Source: Blastomussa wellsi (taxonomy: Eukaryota; Cnidaria; Anthozoa; Scleractinia; Plerogyridae). From it: a stretch of 64,000 bases of DNA. Both the position numbers and the translations under genes were made by a program. The notes beneath the pieces were generated by a model. The model searched no databases, was not told where the DNA came from, and saw only the letters and a list, made by a program, of their open reading frames with translations. Positions 29,812 to 39,794 of the stretch are shown here, piece by piece (the stretch's first letter is position 1; the number at the start of each line of letters is the position of its first letter). Location of the stretch: contig OX393561.1 in assembly GCA_947652115.1 (NCBI GenBank), forward strand, positions 25,042,689-25,106,688, in the 5' to 3' direction.

Positions 29812-30357
29812 TTATTCAATTGTTGGTGAGTTTTGCACAGCTTCCGCTTCTTTGTTGTTGAAAAGGTGTTTTGCAGTAATGAGCGTCGCTTTGGCCACAG
29901 CAAGAAAACGGCCGCACTTCAAAGCCATGTTGCCGGCCAGGTTGTAGAGCTCTTTGTTGATGATGTAGTCGTTTCTGAGTTCTTTTTGATAAGCATCGAT
30001 GTCATCAACGTCAACGACCATTCCGACCCCTTTGGAGACAAGAAAAATGAAGCTGTCGATCAAGCTGTCAGTTGTCTTTGAGCCCACGTAGGTCCCGTAC
30101 CGTTTGGTGTATTTCTCAACATCTTTGTCTGAGAGGCGCTTCACCTGCTCGTGTGTTAACTGCACCCCGATGGCCTCTTTGGCTTTTCCTGTTGACACCA
30201 GCACGGCCAGCTGCTCAGGGAGAGCAGAAATATCGGGCCCGGGGCCTGCCACAACAACAGCTGGCCTTCTCGACGGCTCGGCTTCCAGCAGGCTCATAAC
30301 TTCCACGATCGCAAGCTCTTCTGCAATTTTTGCTTCTTGTTCTGCTGTTTTTGCCAT
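29812..30357 (-). CDS. Polinton protein with LTHEQVKRLSDKDVE block (181 aa)
   Basis: A complete open frame. The acidic N-terminus is followed by LTHEQVKRLSDKDVEKYTKR, a hydrophobic stretch around residues 95-115 (SLIDSFIFLVSKGVGMVV) and a C-terminal helix region. Homolog of 2234-2851. It is one of the few undamaged genes of element B. It lies just downstream of the ATPase, suggesting co-expression with virion genes. No catalytic motif is visible. Confidence 0.7.
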   Translation of the reverse strand: MAKTAEQEAKIAEELAIVEVMSLLEAEPSRRPAVVVAGPGPDISALPEQLAVLVSTGKAKEAIGVQLTHEQVKRLSDKDVEKYTKRYGTYVGSKTTDSLIDSFIFLVSKGVGMVVDVDDIDAYQKELRNDYIINKELYNLAGNMALKCGRFLAVAKATLITAKHLFNNKEAEAVQNSPTIE

Positions 30358-30422
30358 TCTTGTTCTGCTATATACAACTAAAAATTTTTCAATTCAAATC
30401 GAAGGGGTGCCGAAGCAAATTT

Positions 30423-30809
30423 TCATTTTTTCAATTCAACTCCGTAGGGGTGCCGAAGCGAGAACACGAGATGGGCGAACTTTCGAGCTTTAAGCTTTGA
30501 AATAAGACCTTTGTTCTCATCCTGGGAGAGTTCCTCGGCGTAATCATCAAAGATGGCTTTCGTGGTCTTGGCTGCGGGGGTGTAAAAGAGAACGACCGCC
30601 GCCACGTTCTCCAGGAAGGAGGCTGTTATGCTGGTCATCTTCTGCGTCAGCACCCAAACGCTGATGCCAATATGTCGAGCAGAAAAGGCAAGATTCACCA
30701 GCTGGCCTGTGCGCCCTTTCACATCTTTTGAGTCTGCACAGTCATCGAGGATTATGAGTGTGTTGGTGCCCTCGAAAAGCCAGGAGACGAGCTTCAACCA
30801 AATTTCCAC
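30423..30809 (-). pseudogene. Packaging ATPase of element B, N-terminal half missing
   Basis: The frame begins shortly before Walker B (TLIILDDCAD) and continues through WVLTQKMTSITASF to the C-terminus. The Walker A half is absent: the major capsid gene ends only 18 bp upstream, so a deletion removed ~100 residues. FtsK/HerA-type packaging ATPases of Polintons are assumed to pump DNA into capsids. The remaining C-terminal half matches the fragment at 1982-2220. Confidence 0.8.
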
Positions 30810-30826
30810 CCCCGTTCATTTCTATA

Positions 30827-32065
30827 TCAGTATTGCACAGATTCCAATTGCTGCCTCAAAATGTTCATCTGCGAGTCACTGATAACAAAGATGTAGCAGT
30901 TCACATTGCCTGATCTGCTGCCATTCCTCTCGAGCTCAAGCTGTACCCCGTCTTGTGTGTTTACGAGGCGGTCCGCTGCCTTGCCGCGACTGATCTGCCA
31001 TGGAGCACAGATCAATCAAAAGACCAAACTTGTCATTGCTGTAGAACTTTTTCAGATTCATGTGCGGCGTTTTTGTCTGGGGGAAGAAGCAACGGACCGT
31101 CTCCCACATGTCCCTGTATAAGATGTCGTTGTTGTACAGCATGTTAGGCGATCCGTTCACCGTGACGCTGACTTTCGAGAGGCCAGGGTTGAAGTACTTT
31201 TCTGTATCTCTTGCTCCTGGAGCATAAGGCTCGATGAACAGGAGAAGGATTCCTTTCAGGAACCTTCTCTGGGGGTTGACTCTGAGGTTAATCCTTTCCT
31301 GGGCTTTTGCGAAGGTCATCATCTGATCAAGCTGGACGTGATCGTACATAAACTCCTTGCCAGCGGCATAAACACTGTCTGCGTCTTCCGCCAGAGTCTT
31401 GCTTCTGATCATTTCATACTCAAGCTGGATGTTTGTCAGCTTGTATTTCAGATTTGTTTGGTCAGAGCCTTTGACAACCTGGGAGGCCGGCGCAAGGGTC
31501 AGCTCAAACAGGAGGTTGTGGTAAAGAGCTTGGGGGTAAAAGACTCCGTGGTCGGTCAGGATCTGGTGGTCCAGTCTGATCCGGTATTTTGCGCCGAAAA
31601 CCTTGTTCAGCGCGTTTTCCGTGTCGACGCCCGAGGTTTTCTTATCCTCAGTGTTTGAGCGGATCTTGCAGAGGTCCTCGCTCTGAATTCCATCGAGCGG
31701 CATGTTGTCCCACTCCTCCTGCGAGAGGAAAAGGTCCTCCCAGATCTTGAAGATGTCATACGCCACCGTGTCCTGCAACATGGTGCCCGCGTACTTCACA
31801 TCCAGGTTGTCGACCAGAGCACGCCCGACGTTTTGAACGAGGAAGTTGTTGGGTTCCCTTCCAGACAAGTCGATGTTGAAAAGCAGTGCGAGCGAGCCGG
31901 CACGAGGACCTCCTCCTCACACAGCTTGGGCACATAAACATTCAGGGTCTCGCTGGGGTTGGCGCCGCTACGATCAAAGGTGATATGTTTTACCGCGCGC
32001 TCGGCTTTCATCGCGCCAAGATTTTTCTCTTTGTGTGTTGGACGAAGGTTTGCTTGCACCGCCAT
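30827..32065 (-). pseudogene. Major capsid protein (double jelly-roll type), frameshifted
   Basis: The start is at 32065 (MAVQANLRPTHKE). N-terminal frame 31796-32065 shifts near 31880 into 30936-31868, which covers most of the protein, and a second shift near 30980 leads to the C-terminal end at 30827. At ~410 residues it is shorter than typical Polinton MCPs, so part may be missing. Position (next to the ATPase, divergent from a coiled-coil gene) and content (long beta-rich sequence with FLKGILLLFIEPYAPGARD) fit the Polinton MCP. The assignment comes from family recognition, not from a fold prediction. Confidence 0.72.
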
Positions 32066-32100
32066 ATTTAAACAGAAATATATTTTTGTTTAAATATACA
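32066..32100. promoter_or_regulatory. Palindromic bidirectional promoter candidate
   Basis: TATTTAAACA and TGTTTAAATA form inverted arms around GAAATATATTTT. It lies exactly between the divergent ATGs of the major capsid gene (32065, minus) and the coiled-coil gene (32101, plus). It is very AT-rich with a TATATTT core. A shared late promoter is inferred. Confidence 0.5.
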
Positions 32101-32223
32101 ATGGCGGAAGGTGGGGAAGAGTTTGGATACAACAACCCTGCACTTGACCATGCACTTGACCACGATGACGATGCCAATGAGCAAGAGACCACAACCCGTC
32201 AAAACACAACCAGAACCAATTGA
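32101..32223 (+). pseudogene. N-terminal fragment of acidic coiled-coil protein
   Basis: A 40-codon frame beginning MAEGGEEFGYNNPALDHALD and ending after an Asp-rich stretch, where it joins conserved-protein sequence in the opposite orientation. I recognise this start as that of a long coiled-coil, membrane-anchored Polinton protein. The C-terminal part of what I take to be the same gene survives in element A (1802-1985). The junction at 32222 marks the deletion. Confidence 0.6.
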
Positions 32224-32224
32224 A

Positions 32225-33095
32225 TTGCTCTTCCGCTGCGTTGTTTCTTATAAAACATACTGAAATTCCCTTTTCTGACGCTTTTGGGTCCTCGTCGTCG
32301 AATTTTGCTTTTGCCGATGGATAGGGCACATCCTCCAGTATGAAAGGGTCGCGGCAATAAATGTAAACGCTCCCCAGCCCGTGGTTTGGTCCTCGTGTGT
32401 AGCGGAAATCGGTTGACGGGGGTACGCCGAACTCTGCGCACAATCTTTTGTAAGACGCATTGTCATGGTTGTTGTTGGTCTGACTGAATGTTGGGTCACC
32501 CCGCAACGCGCTCACGCTTTGGATGCCTCCGAGCTGATACAGGATGCGCCGAACCGTGATGTACACGTGGAAGATGTAGAAAGCCTGCACCTGCGGCGGC
32601 AGATTCAGCGTTGTGTGTTCTTTGTCAAATAGGTCTCGAGATATTCCGCAACCTGTCGTCGCACACCACACTGCAAAGTTCAGCTGCTGTTCTCAGAAAG
32701 ATAGATTTGGCCCCGCTTGCCATTTGTTTGCGGGCTTTGACGTTTCGAACTTCTGTTGTTCCTTTTGGAATACCTCTCTGAACTTTATTGTAAAATACTG
32801 GTCAGATATTGATTGCTTTGTTGAATATTTTCTTCAAACTTAGTGCCGCGTCTTCAAAGAGAACTGCTGGAACCGGCAGCGAACTTTTTTCTGCGCTGGG
32901 CGATAATTGGTAAGGGAAGCCGCCAACGTCAACCAAACCCAGCGCGCTTTCCATGCCTGCACTCCAATATTTGCGGTCTGAACCGAAGACGCTTTGCAGA
33001 CTGCCTTCACCCTCGTTGTAAAATATTTCAGCTGTTGCTGTGTGGTCCGACGCAAAAAATGTCTGTGCTTCAAATTTGCTTTTGTCGGCCCTCAT
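32225..33095 (-). pseudogene. Conserved Polinton virion-type protein, both ends lost
   Basis: Homolog of 90-1805. Segment 32802-33095 covers the region after the N-terminus, and a frameshift leads to 32225-32671 (LNFAVWCATTGCGIS...VYITVRRILYQLGG). The first ~60 residues are replaced by a LINE endonuclease fragment (33098-33345). The C-terminal half, after AAEEQFNWF, is deleted and fused to the coiled-coil gene remnant. Divergent from the minor capsid gene. Confidence 0.75.
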
Positions 33096-33097
33096 TG

Positions 33098-33345
33098 TTC
33101 AAAGCTTTGATTAGAGAGGAAAATTATACAATTGCAAATATTTATGGGCCCAACAAAGATGCGGAAGCTGTTCAATTTTATCATAAACTATCAAATCAAC
33201 TAAGAACAAATGATTTCGGAAATGAGGAAAACATAATAATGGGAGGGAATTTTAATTGTCCTTTGAATATCAATTTGGATAAAAAAGGTGGAATTCAAAT
33301 TCCCCGAAGTCACGTCGTAAAATGTATTGAAGAAATTCAAACGCA
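33098..33345 (+). mobile_element. LINE endonuclease-domain fragment
   Basis: The plus strand reads ANIYGPNKDAEAVQFYHKLS, then GNEENIIMGGNFNCPLNINL, then HVVKCIEEIQ. This is part of an AP-endonuclease domain of an L1-type non-LTR retrotransposon (the GGDFN motif has Asn for Asp here). It replaces the start of the conserved virion gene. No target duplication was found. Confidence 0.7.
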
Positions 33346-33429
33346 ACAGAATCTGCTTGTGTTTTTGCAGTTTTGAAGATTTTTTTGAAGATCTCTTATT
33401 ATTCCCCATTATTTTTTAATTAGAAATTT

Positions 33430-34357
33430 ATGTGCAACAACAATAAAATGGTTGTGCTTACTATTGTAACAACCGAAAACAGTCACACTGTTTACTTTGA
33501 CAAGCCAATTCAGAAACCGAGTTATATCCGGCTGTTGTCTTGTTCGCTTTATAACTCGTGGCACAACCTAAGAGAAATGGGGAAACTCTTATTGCTACCT
33601 GGCAACTATGATCTCGAAAGTATCCAAAACTTTTTCAATGAAGGTTTCGTGGAAAAAAATATTTTCTGTAACGAGGGGTACATTCGAGAGAACAGTAATC
33701 ATTGCCCCAACAATAAAATGGTTGTGCTTACTATTGTAACAACCGAAAACAGTCACACTGTTTATTTTGACAAGCCAATTCAGAAACCGAGTTATATCCG
33801 GCTGTTGTCTTGTTCGCTTTATAACTTGTGGCACAACTTAAGAGAAATGGGGAAACTCTTATTGCTACCTGGCAACTATGATCTCGAAAGTATCCAAAAC
33901 TTTTTCAATGAAGGTTTCGTGGAAAAAAATATTTTCTGTAACGAGGGGTACATTCGAGAGAACAGTAATCATTGCCCCAAACACACACAAAGTTGGCGCA
34001 GAATTTGGTTTTAGTGACAGTTTGAAATTTTTTCTTGACAAAAACGGCAATAATGTTGTTTACACGCAAATTGTTCTCAATGGTGTAAAAACTGAGAACT
34101 TTTATTTTATCCACTATGATTTAGTGGACAGAGAGCTGAACCTTTTCAACGGCAGGCACTCAAGTGTTCTTGCGAGCTTTGACATTAAAGGGAAGCCTTA
34201 TGAAAAAGTTTTATATCAGAGCGGGGAGCAACATGTTCTGAGGGTCACAAATACAGGCAAAGAAGTGTCAAGTTTGACCATCTCAGTAAAAAATGAAAAT
34301 GGCGAACTGTTTGACTTTCACGGGTTCCCAATTCATTTTATTTTAGAGATAAATTAA
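33430..34357 (+). pseudogene. Minor capsid (penton-like) protein with 270 bp internal duplication
   Basis: Frame 33430-34014 contains two nearly identical 90-codon units (33440-33709 and 33710-33979). A frameshift near 33980 moves the correct frame to the C-terminal part ending at 34357 (SVLASFDIKGKPYEKVLYQS, then ENGELFDFHGFPIHFILEIN). Without the duplication it would be ~220 residues, a normal size for a Polinton single-jelly-roll minor capsid protein. The assignment comes from recognition of conserved blocks (KPSYIRLLSCSLYNSWHNL). It would form capsid vertices. Confidence 0.75.
33440..33979 (+). repeat. Tandem duplication, 2 x 270 bp
   Basis: The period is exactly 270 bp, starting at ACAATAAAATGGTTGTGCTT. 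I see only three substitutions between the units, so the duplication is recent relative to the age of the other lesions. It is in frame. Confidence 0.92.
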
Positions 34358-34373
34358 AATGGTATATTATACC

Positions 34374-34964
34374 ATGTCTTCAGCAAATGTGTTGCCAAGT
34401 GCTCCGCCTGATAATATTTATCAAGAGCTTCCCTTGGAAAGAACCAATTTCCGGCTAACTGAGATCAGCAAAATTGAAAAAGAAATTGCCGATGAGGCTG
34501 AACATTACAGGCTTGAAAAAATACAAGAAAGCTTGCAAAGTGATTCACTATTCCGTGGTCTCTCTTGGCACTGTTTCTGCTGCACTGTCTTCCGGGGCCG
34601 TTGCAAATTCACTCACTGGTGTCGGAATTGTGGTCGGTGCACCTATTGCTGGAATTGCCGCCCTTTCAGGTTTTGCTTCCACAGGCCTGTCAGTTGTTAA
34701 CAAGAAGCTGGAAAGGAAAGTTAAAAAGCACACGAAAATTAATGCTCTGGCTCTTGCAAAGCATGACTCAATAAAAAGCTCCGCTCTCAAGCCCTTGGTG
34801 TTTCCGACTCAGAATTCAAGCAGATCTCTCGTGAAATGCAGAAATATCGTGAACTCAAAGAGAGACTGCGGGAAAACTTCGCGGAAAAACCGTCCGATTC
34901 GCCGGATCTTGAAATGATAAAAAAGCAGGTTCGGCAAGAGTTTCGGCAAGAGCTTCGAAAATAA
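34374..34964 (+). pseudogene. Polinton hydrophobic-core protein (two frameshifts)
   Basis: The start at 34374 (MSSANVLPSAPPDNIYQELP) is followed by a charged helix. A shift near 34500 leads to a long Gly/Ala-rich hydrophobic segment (GVGIVVGAPIAGIAALSGFA) and a Lys-rich region. A second shift near 34770 leads to a helical C-terminus ending RQEFRQELRK at 34964. This layout recurs in Polintons, and the gene at 60081-60665 in element C has a similar one. A membrane-active virion role is plausible but unproven. Confidence 0.65.
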
Positions 34965-35565
34965 CTGACGACGTCCAGCACAAATTTGAACTAAACTTTG
35001 AGACAAAAAAAATCTCTCTCTCTGTTTTTAAAATAACGCGTCACGCAATCCCTGATTCCTGATCTCCACTCCTAATTTGGAGTTTTGCGGCTTCGAATTA
35101 AAACCAGAAACTTTATTATAAAAACATGCTTGCGAGCTTTCACTTGTCTGTGCTTTTTTTGTTGGATCTTGCAACTCCACAGTGGCACAAAAATATAGGA
35201 AATATCGCACACAAAGTTGTTGATTGCCTCAACAAAAAAGAGAAACAACCAACTTTTGATGCGCGTATGCAAATTTCACGTTCCTGAACAACCCCTAATT
35301 CCAGAATGACGACGATTCAGTCTGATTTTTTTTCATGGGCGCTTAAGAATTTTCATGGGCGTTACGTTTGGGGCACTTTGCAATGTCTAAAAAAAAGTTG
35401 TGTCATTCTATTCACTGTGTCCTGCAATGTCTATTTCTTTATTCCGCCATCGCATGACGTCAATACTTCGAAATCAAAACTGTTTGACACGCTTGCCCAC
35501 CCGTTTATGCTTTTTGCGGGCCAATTGTTTGGTTATCAAAATCCGCCTATCCTCTGGGTAGTCAC
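34965..35565. other. No supported gene inside element B
   Basis: A plus-strand frame at 35306-35617 (103 codons, two hydrophobic segments) overlaps the end of the zinc-ribbon gene and has no recognisable relative in the window. The rest is noncoding. Confidence 0.4.
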
Positions 35566-35856
35566 TCACCACCTTGAAGAAGGGTCTGCGAGGATTGTAT
35601 TCATTATATCCGGATAAACATTGTGTTTAAAACCTTTTTGGTAGCATGGTGTGCAGAGTCCGTCCCGACCGCACTGGGTGCATTCCAAACAGAATAGCGC
35701 CTTCACAATCCTTTTTCGTTTTTGGCAGAATGGTGCTGTTAAAATCTCTTGATGTATCTCTTTCCAGCCTATAGCCCTCTTCATATCTTTGATTAGCTCT
35801 TTGTCTTCCCGCTCTTCAAACACATTCCGAATTTTTGTTTGTGTTTGTTCTTGCAT
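35566..35856 (-). CDS. Zinc-ribbon-like protein of element B
   Basis: The ATG at 35856 (MQEQTQTKIRNVFEE) gives 96 residues: a charged helical N-terminus, a basic region (PFCQKRKRIVKALF) and the cluster CLECTQCGRDGLCTPCYQ. It shares the CxxCxxCGxxGLCxxC layout and flanking PFC.K with the element A protein at 3924-4286. The frame continues upstream to 35931 without another ATG. It sits just inside the right TIR. Zinc binding is inferred. Confidence 0.65.
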   Translation of the reverse strand: MQEQTQTKIRNVFEEREDKELIKDMKRAIGWKEIHQEILTAPFCQKRKRIVKALFCLECTQCGRDGLCTPCYQKGFKHNVYPDIMNTILADPSSRW

Positions 35857-36061
35857 TTGATGTGCGAGAAAATAATTGAGTTGCTTTCGACAAATATGCA
35901 AATCTCTAACTGCTTGCCCTTTTAACAACAAGTTTGCAAATCTCTAACTGGTTGACATCAGCTCGTGCAAAACACGTTCAAAATTTTTCTCCGCACTTTT
36001 TTGTTTGCGAAGAAGCCGCTGTCTTAGCTTGCTCCCGCCGCAAGCTAGGCATAAACGGTAG

Positions 36062-36565
36062 TCACACAAAACTCCAACGCCGCAGCTGCGGCATGGTGCG
36101 GGCCTTTGCATTCCTCTTCTTAACTGAAAGTTGTGCTGCCCGCAATATACTCCGACACACCATTTGCCGCTGTTCTCTTTCCGATTTCACATCAACCACA
36201 GGCTTTTGTTTGCTCTGCGCACCATTGTATTCATGGTGTCGCTTCTTTCTAATTGTGCGAACCAACCGGGAGTTGGCCTTTCTCGCCTGTCTGGTGGAAA
36301 ACTCACACCCGGCCACCGTTTGTTTCCCGTTTCGAAAGCTCCCAGCGCTGTTGTTTTCATATTGCTTCCTTTTGTTTGCATCTTTGCTTCGTCTTTGCTG
36401 AAGACTAGATTTCGATTGCCTCGTGGGTGACTCGCTCCGACTGGTCGGAGCTGAGTCTTTTCGACGTTTCGAAATCTCTTCTTCAGCGATAGGAAGCGAC
36501 TGCAAACAAAAGGAAGCAATGTGCAAATAATCTGCGCTGGGAGCTTTCGAAATGGGAACTGCCAA
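36062..36565 (-). pseudogene. TIR-encoded protein(s), right copy
   Basis: Frame 36062-36565 (167 codons) corresponds to the overlapping frame 22743-23045 of the left TIR. Frame 36187-36519 corresponds to the Cys-rich gene but stops at WLM before the Cys clusters, because of an indel near 36190. The Cys-rich product is therefore broken at this end, while the alternative frame is longer here. Which frame is real cannot be settled from two copies. Confidence 0.45.
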
Positions 36566-36592
36566 CGGCCAGGGGGTTGTCCTTCTTCCGTA

Positions 36593-36765
36593 AGTAGTAT
36601 ATACTGAAGTTAATGAATAATACCTGGATTGCCATTAGTTTCCAATTTCGAAAAGCCCCTGGTGCGCGAAGCTCGTGAAGCGAGTTTCCTGCGCCAGGGG
36701 CTTTTCGAAATTGGAAACTAACGGCGATGATCAGGTGTTATTCATTAACTTCAGTATATTCTACT
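36593..36765. repeat. Terminal palindrome of right TIR (173 bp)
   Basis: Starts AGTAGTATATACTGAAG and ends CTTCAGTATATTCTACT, with the same internal stems as 22543-22714. The outer arm again carries GATCATCGCC (as GGCGATGATC), so both ends have the same orientation of the hairpin. Confidence 0.9.
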
Positions 36766-36770
36766 AAAAC
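36766..36770. repeat. Flanking direct repeat of element B, right (AAAAC)
   Basis: Matches 22538-22542. Confidence 0.7.
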
Positions 36771-38137
36771 AGTTATAGCTTAAAGCGTGCACAAAACCGT
36801 TGCTAATTGACAATGAAAATTTTGACTTTGAAAACAGAAAGTTGCGAAACGTTTGGAGATGTTGAGTTTTGAAAGTGTGTGATTTTTCCATAAGTCCTTG
36901 ACTACTTGTGAGGACAAAGTTTTTTGTCTTATTTTGGTCCGTCAGATGATTAAAAGAGGAAAATGATTCGGGTAAACAACCATAATGCAAAAAGTAGATC
37001 ACTTAAATGAGTCCACCCTTCCAATCTACTTTGGGAAAGAACAGAAACACAGAAACTAAAATAATGAAAAAGACGATGATAAACAGTTTCAGGATGACAT
37101 AACATTTTCAACTATCTTTTCATTCAAACTTTACTATTGTTGGCTTATTGCTTAATTGAATTAGAGTTTGACGCATCTGACAGCAGCTTATGTGAAATTT
37201 TAATACTTGATATGTCATGTCAGTAACTAGAGATGTTTTCTTAGAAGTACGTGGTGATCTTACATGTCAAGAACTGAAAAAAATATTTCTGTCTTTATGA
37301 CATAGAGGGCAAATACTGAATACTGATTGGCTGAGACAGAGGGCATTTTTCATTAATTTTGGTAATTGCCCAGGGCAAAATTACTTGATCCTGATTGGGC
37401 GAGCGTGAAAATTTCTCGTTTCCAATTGGCTGAGTGCGCTGCACTGAGTTGGCTTATGACGACGGGATTTTGAAAAAAATTTTCAACCACAGCACTCGAT
37501 CGCTTGTGCGTCGACTTATTTGGTGTAAAAAGAATGGAATCTTCGTGGTAGCTTAAAACTAAATGGACAAAACTTAATCTCGGCAAAAAGTAGGATATTT
37601 CCACTGAAAACTTCCATCAGCAAGACACCGCGAGTTTGCGACGAAAATCATTCATGGCGATGGCGGCCAATTGACTTCTTGCTGCTTCTTCGTTTTGCTT
37701 CTGTGAAAAATGGTTTTACCACGTGCAACCGAAGTAAAGAGCATAGTGTTTGTTCAGAGAAGGAAGATGGTCAACTTAAACAAGCGAAATTATCTCTACT
37801 AGCTTGCTTGGACTCACTATTGATGTCTAAGGATTAACATCTCCAGCAGTTGGCAGTGGCAATCTTCAAACTTATAAACAGGTGAATAAAATTACGCTTT
37901 TCATCGCTCATTGCGTGTACACTTATAACTTATTTATTTTCACGACTTACATTAAGATTTCAGCTTACATAACTGTCGTCTTTATCGTATTTTGAATGTT
38001 TTTTGATCATGTTGTTTTGCCGCGTGATGTTATAGTAAGCAGTATTTTCGTTCCGCTTGCTAGACTCGCTATGCGCCTTGAAGGTTTCCAGAAAATTTTG
38101 CCCTTTATGTCATAAACAAGTAATCACATGTTTCCTC
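36771..38137. other. Intron DNA, no gene seen
   Basis: Several GATTGGCTGAG / CAATTGGCTGAG motifs at 37320-37450, otherwise unremarkable. The minus-strand frames at 36751-37002 and 37353-37604 show no family features. Confidence 0.5.
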
Positions 38138-38177
<40 letters not shown>

Positions 38178-38260
38178 ACAGAAATTGCCCTCGTCGCTGT
38201 GCAACTCGGGCAATTTCTGCAACTTCTGAAAACACTCCTGATATTAATCCTTAATTTTAC
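38138..38260. repeat. Near-perfect palindromic MITE (123 bp)
   Basis: Arms of ~57 bp: GTAAAATTAAGGATTAATAT, GTGTTTTCAGAAGTT and CAGAAATTGCCC are inverted on the other side of a TCGTCGCTGTGCAAC centre. Confidence 0.85.
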
Positions 38261-38461
38261 TCAGCCCCATGCGATTACCTATACTAATTGATAATCATGG
38301 TGACAAAAACCGAGTTGAATTTTGACCTTCGCTTGGCGATGGCTGAATGACTAAAAAGTAAAAAGTTTGTTGCAGAAGGCATATTTAAATTTATTGTTTA
38401 CAGCGAAGTCATCCTGTGTATTTTTCTCGAGACTTAACAATTAAATAATCTTTTATCACAG

Positions 38462-38772
38462 GATTTTGTGTTCTTTAATCCTGTTCCTCTGCCTTGCTGG
38501 AACCATTATTGACATTGCTGTTAGCTTTTTGAACCCACACTTTTCACCTGTCGACAAAAGCGAAGGTTTCATGCCAATCAGAGGTGTTTCCATAGCTACA
38601 GATCAGGATCGGGCTCCTTGTCGTCAGAACCCTTTTCCAAATGATAATCCAGAGGACGACAGAACAAATCTGCTTCACTCCTCCCTTGACATGAATTTGA
38701 GAACAAGTCTTACTTTGTCCAGCTTTCAGCAGGAGCCTGTTAGACCTAGTAAGTTCACCAACAAAAGAGTGA
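38462..38772 (+). CDS. NRF-6-like acyltransferase, exon with first membrane helix
   Basis: The acceptor TTTATCACAG ends at 38461. The exon encodes a membrane segment (SLILFLCLAGTIIDIAVSFL) followed by a hydrophilic loop with charged and Ser-rich parts. Two overlapping donors exist (GTGAGT at 38769 and 38773). Only the second leaves phase 1, which the next exon needs. In NRF-6-like proteins this helix separates the extracellular domain from the acyltransferase domain. Confidence 0.7.
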
Positions 38773-39794
38773 GTGAGTTTTTGCTAGTAATTAGTGCATG
38801 CATGTTTGTGTTTTTTTAAGTTTGCAATTCTTATTAATTTTTTTGTAGCATTTGGTTTTCAGTATTTGGGAAAAATACTAACAGTTTTTCAGATTTGGGT
38901 AGTGTTGCTTTTGAACAGTATAAAACCAGATTTTGCAACCAAAAATCGTACTTCCCATTCCATTTAAGGACAAACCAATCTGAGATTGCAATCTGAATAA
39001 TCCACCACCATAGCGGTTGCAGTTTTGAGGTTTCTCATAGTTACCCAATTCCTCCCTCTACTAGAGTGCATAGGGCAGCCTGATGAAATCGCAGCAGCAA
39101 AGCTTTCGTATCAGAATTATTGAGAAACATCAATGAAATATACTTGCCAATACAGTCTTATGGAAAAGGTGTTTGAAAGTCAGTTTCTTGAGTTTTAAGA
39201 GGGTGGCACACAACAGTCTGGCAACTGACAAATCTGTGACTCTCAAACTTCCAATCAAATTGGAACTTAAAAGTGTTGGTTTTTGTGGTCTTTTGTGGAA
39301 GAAAACTTGAGAACCTGGCAAAAAAACCTGACACAGCAAGGACAAGAACCAGTTAACAAAAACCTAAACCCATGTGTGACACATAGTCCAGGAGACAAAC
39401 CAGTAGGCCATATATTGCTCAGTCATCTAATCTACCTAGCAGCAGAGCCAGTACGGTATGTGTAGGTAGATTATAATTTATTGACTTCAGCTGATGAAGT
39501 TTGTTTGTTTCTGGCAGAAGCCCATTTATTTCCAGAATGATATGCTTGCCTAAAAATATTCAAGGCTACATTGTACAATGTTTGTCAACTTGAAATAAAT
39601 AGAAGAAAGTAGTAATGCAAAAATATTTTTTTCACCAAAGTTGAATGCATATATAGCCTGCATACCCCAGACTAGCTCATCCACTATTCGCGCGTTCATT
39701 CTTTCGTTCGATCGCACTGCGTGCTTGGAAAGGAATTGACTACAATGCATAGAAAATAGGTAACTTTATTATTTTTGTTCATGTTTTGAAACAG
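38773..39794. other. Intron DNA, no gene seen
   Basis: The frames at 39130-39345 and 39283-39465 overlap on opposite strands and show no features. Confidence 0.5.

Larger units (their letters stand above)
22543..36765. mobile_element. Element B: Polinton (Maverick) with both TIRs
   Basis: The 14.2 kb element has inverted repeats 22543-23397 and 35921-36765 starting AGTAGTATATACTGAAG (5'-AG, as in known Polintons). It encodes PolB, integrase, packaging ATPase, major and minor capsid proteins and at least six small proteins. Left to right: zinc-ribbon fragment and PolB (+), integrase and the small/ATPase/MCP block (-), coiled-coil remnant (+), conserved protein (-), minor capsid and hydrophobic protein (+), zinc-ribbon gene (-). 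Almost every gene has frameshifts or deletions, so it is a dead integrated copy. It lies in an intron of the NRF-6-like gene. Confidence 0.92.
35921..36765 (-). repeat. Right TIR of element B (~845 bp)
   Basis: Reverse complement of 22543-23397 with scattered substitutions and indels. It ends at CTACT, followed by AAAAC. Confidence 0.9.

Noticed and set aside
35306..35617. 103-codon plus-strand frame in element B
   Set aside because: It overlaps the zinc-ribbon gene and has no counterpart in element A or C.
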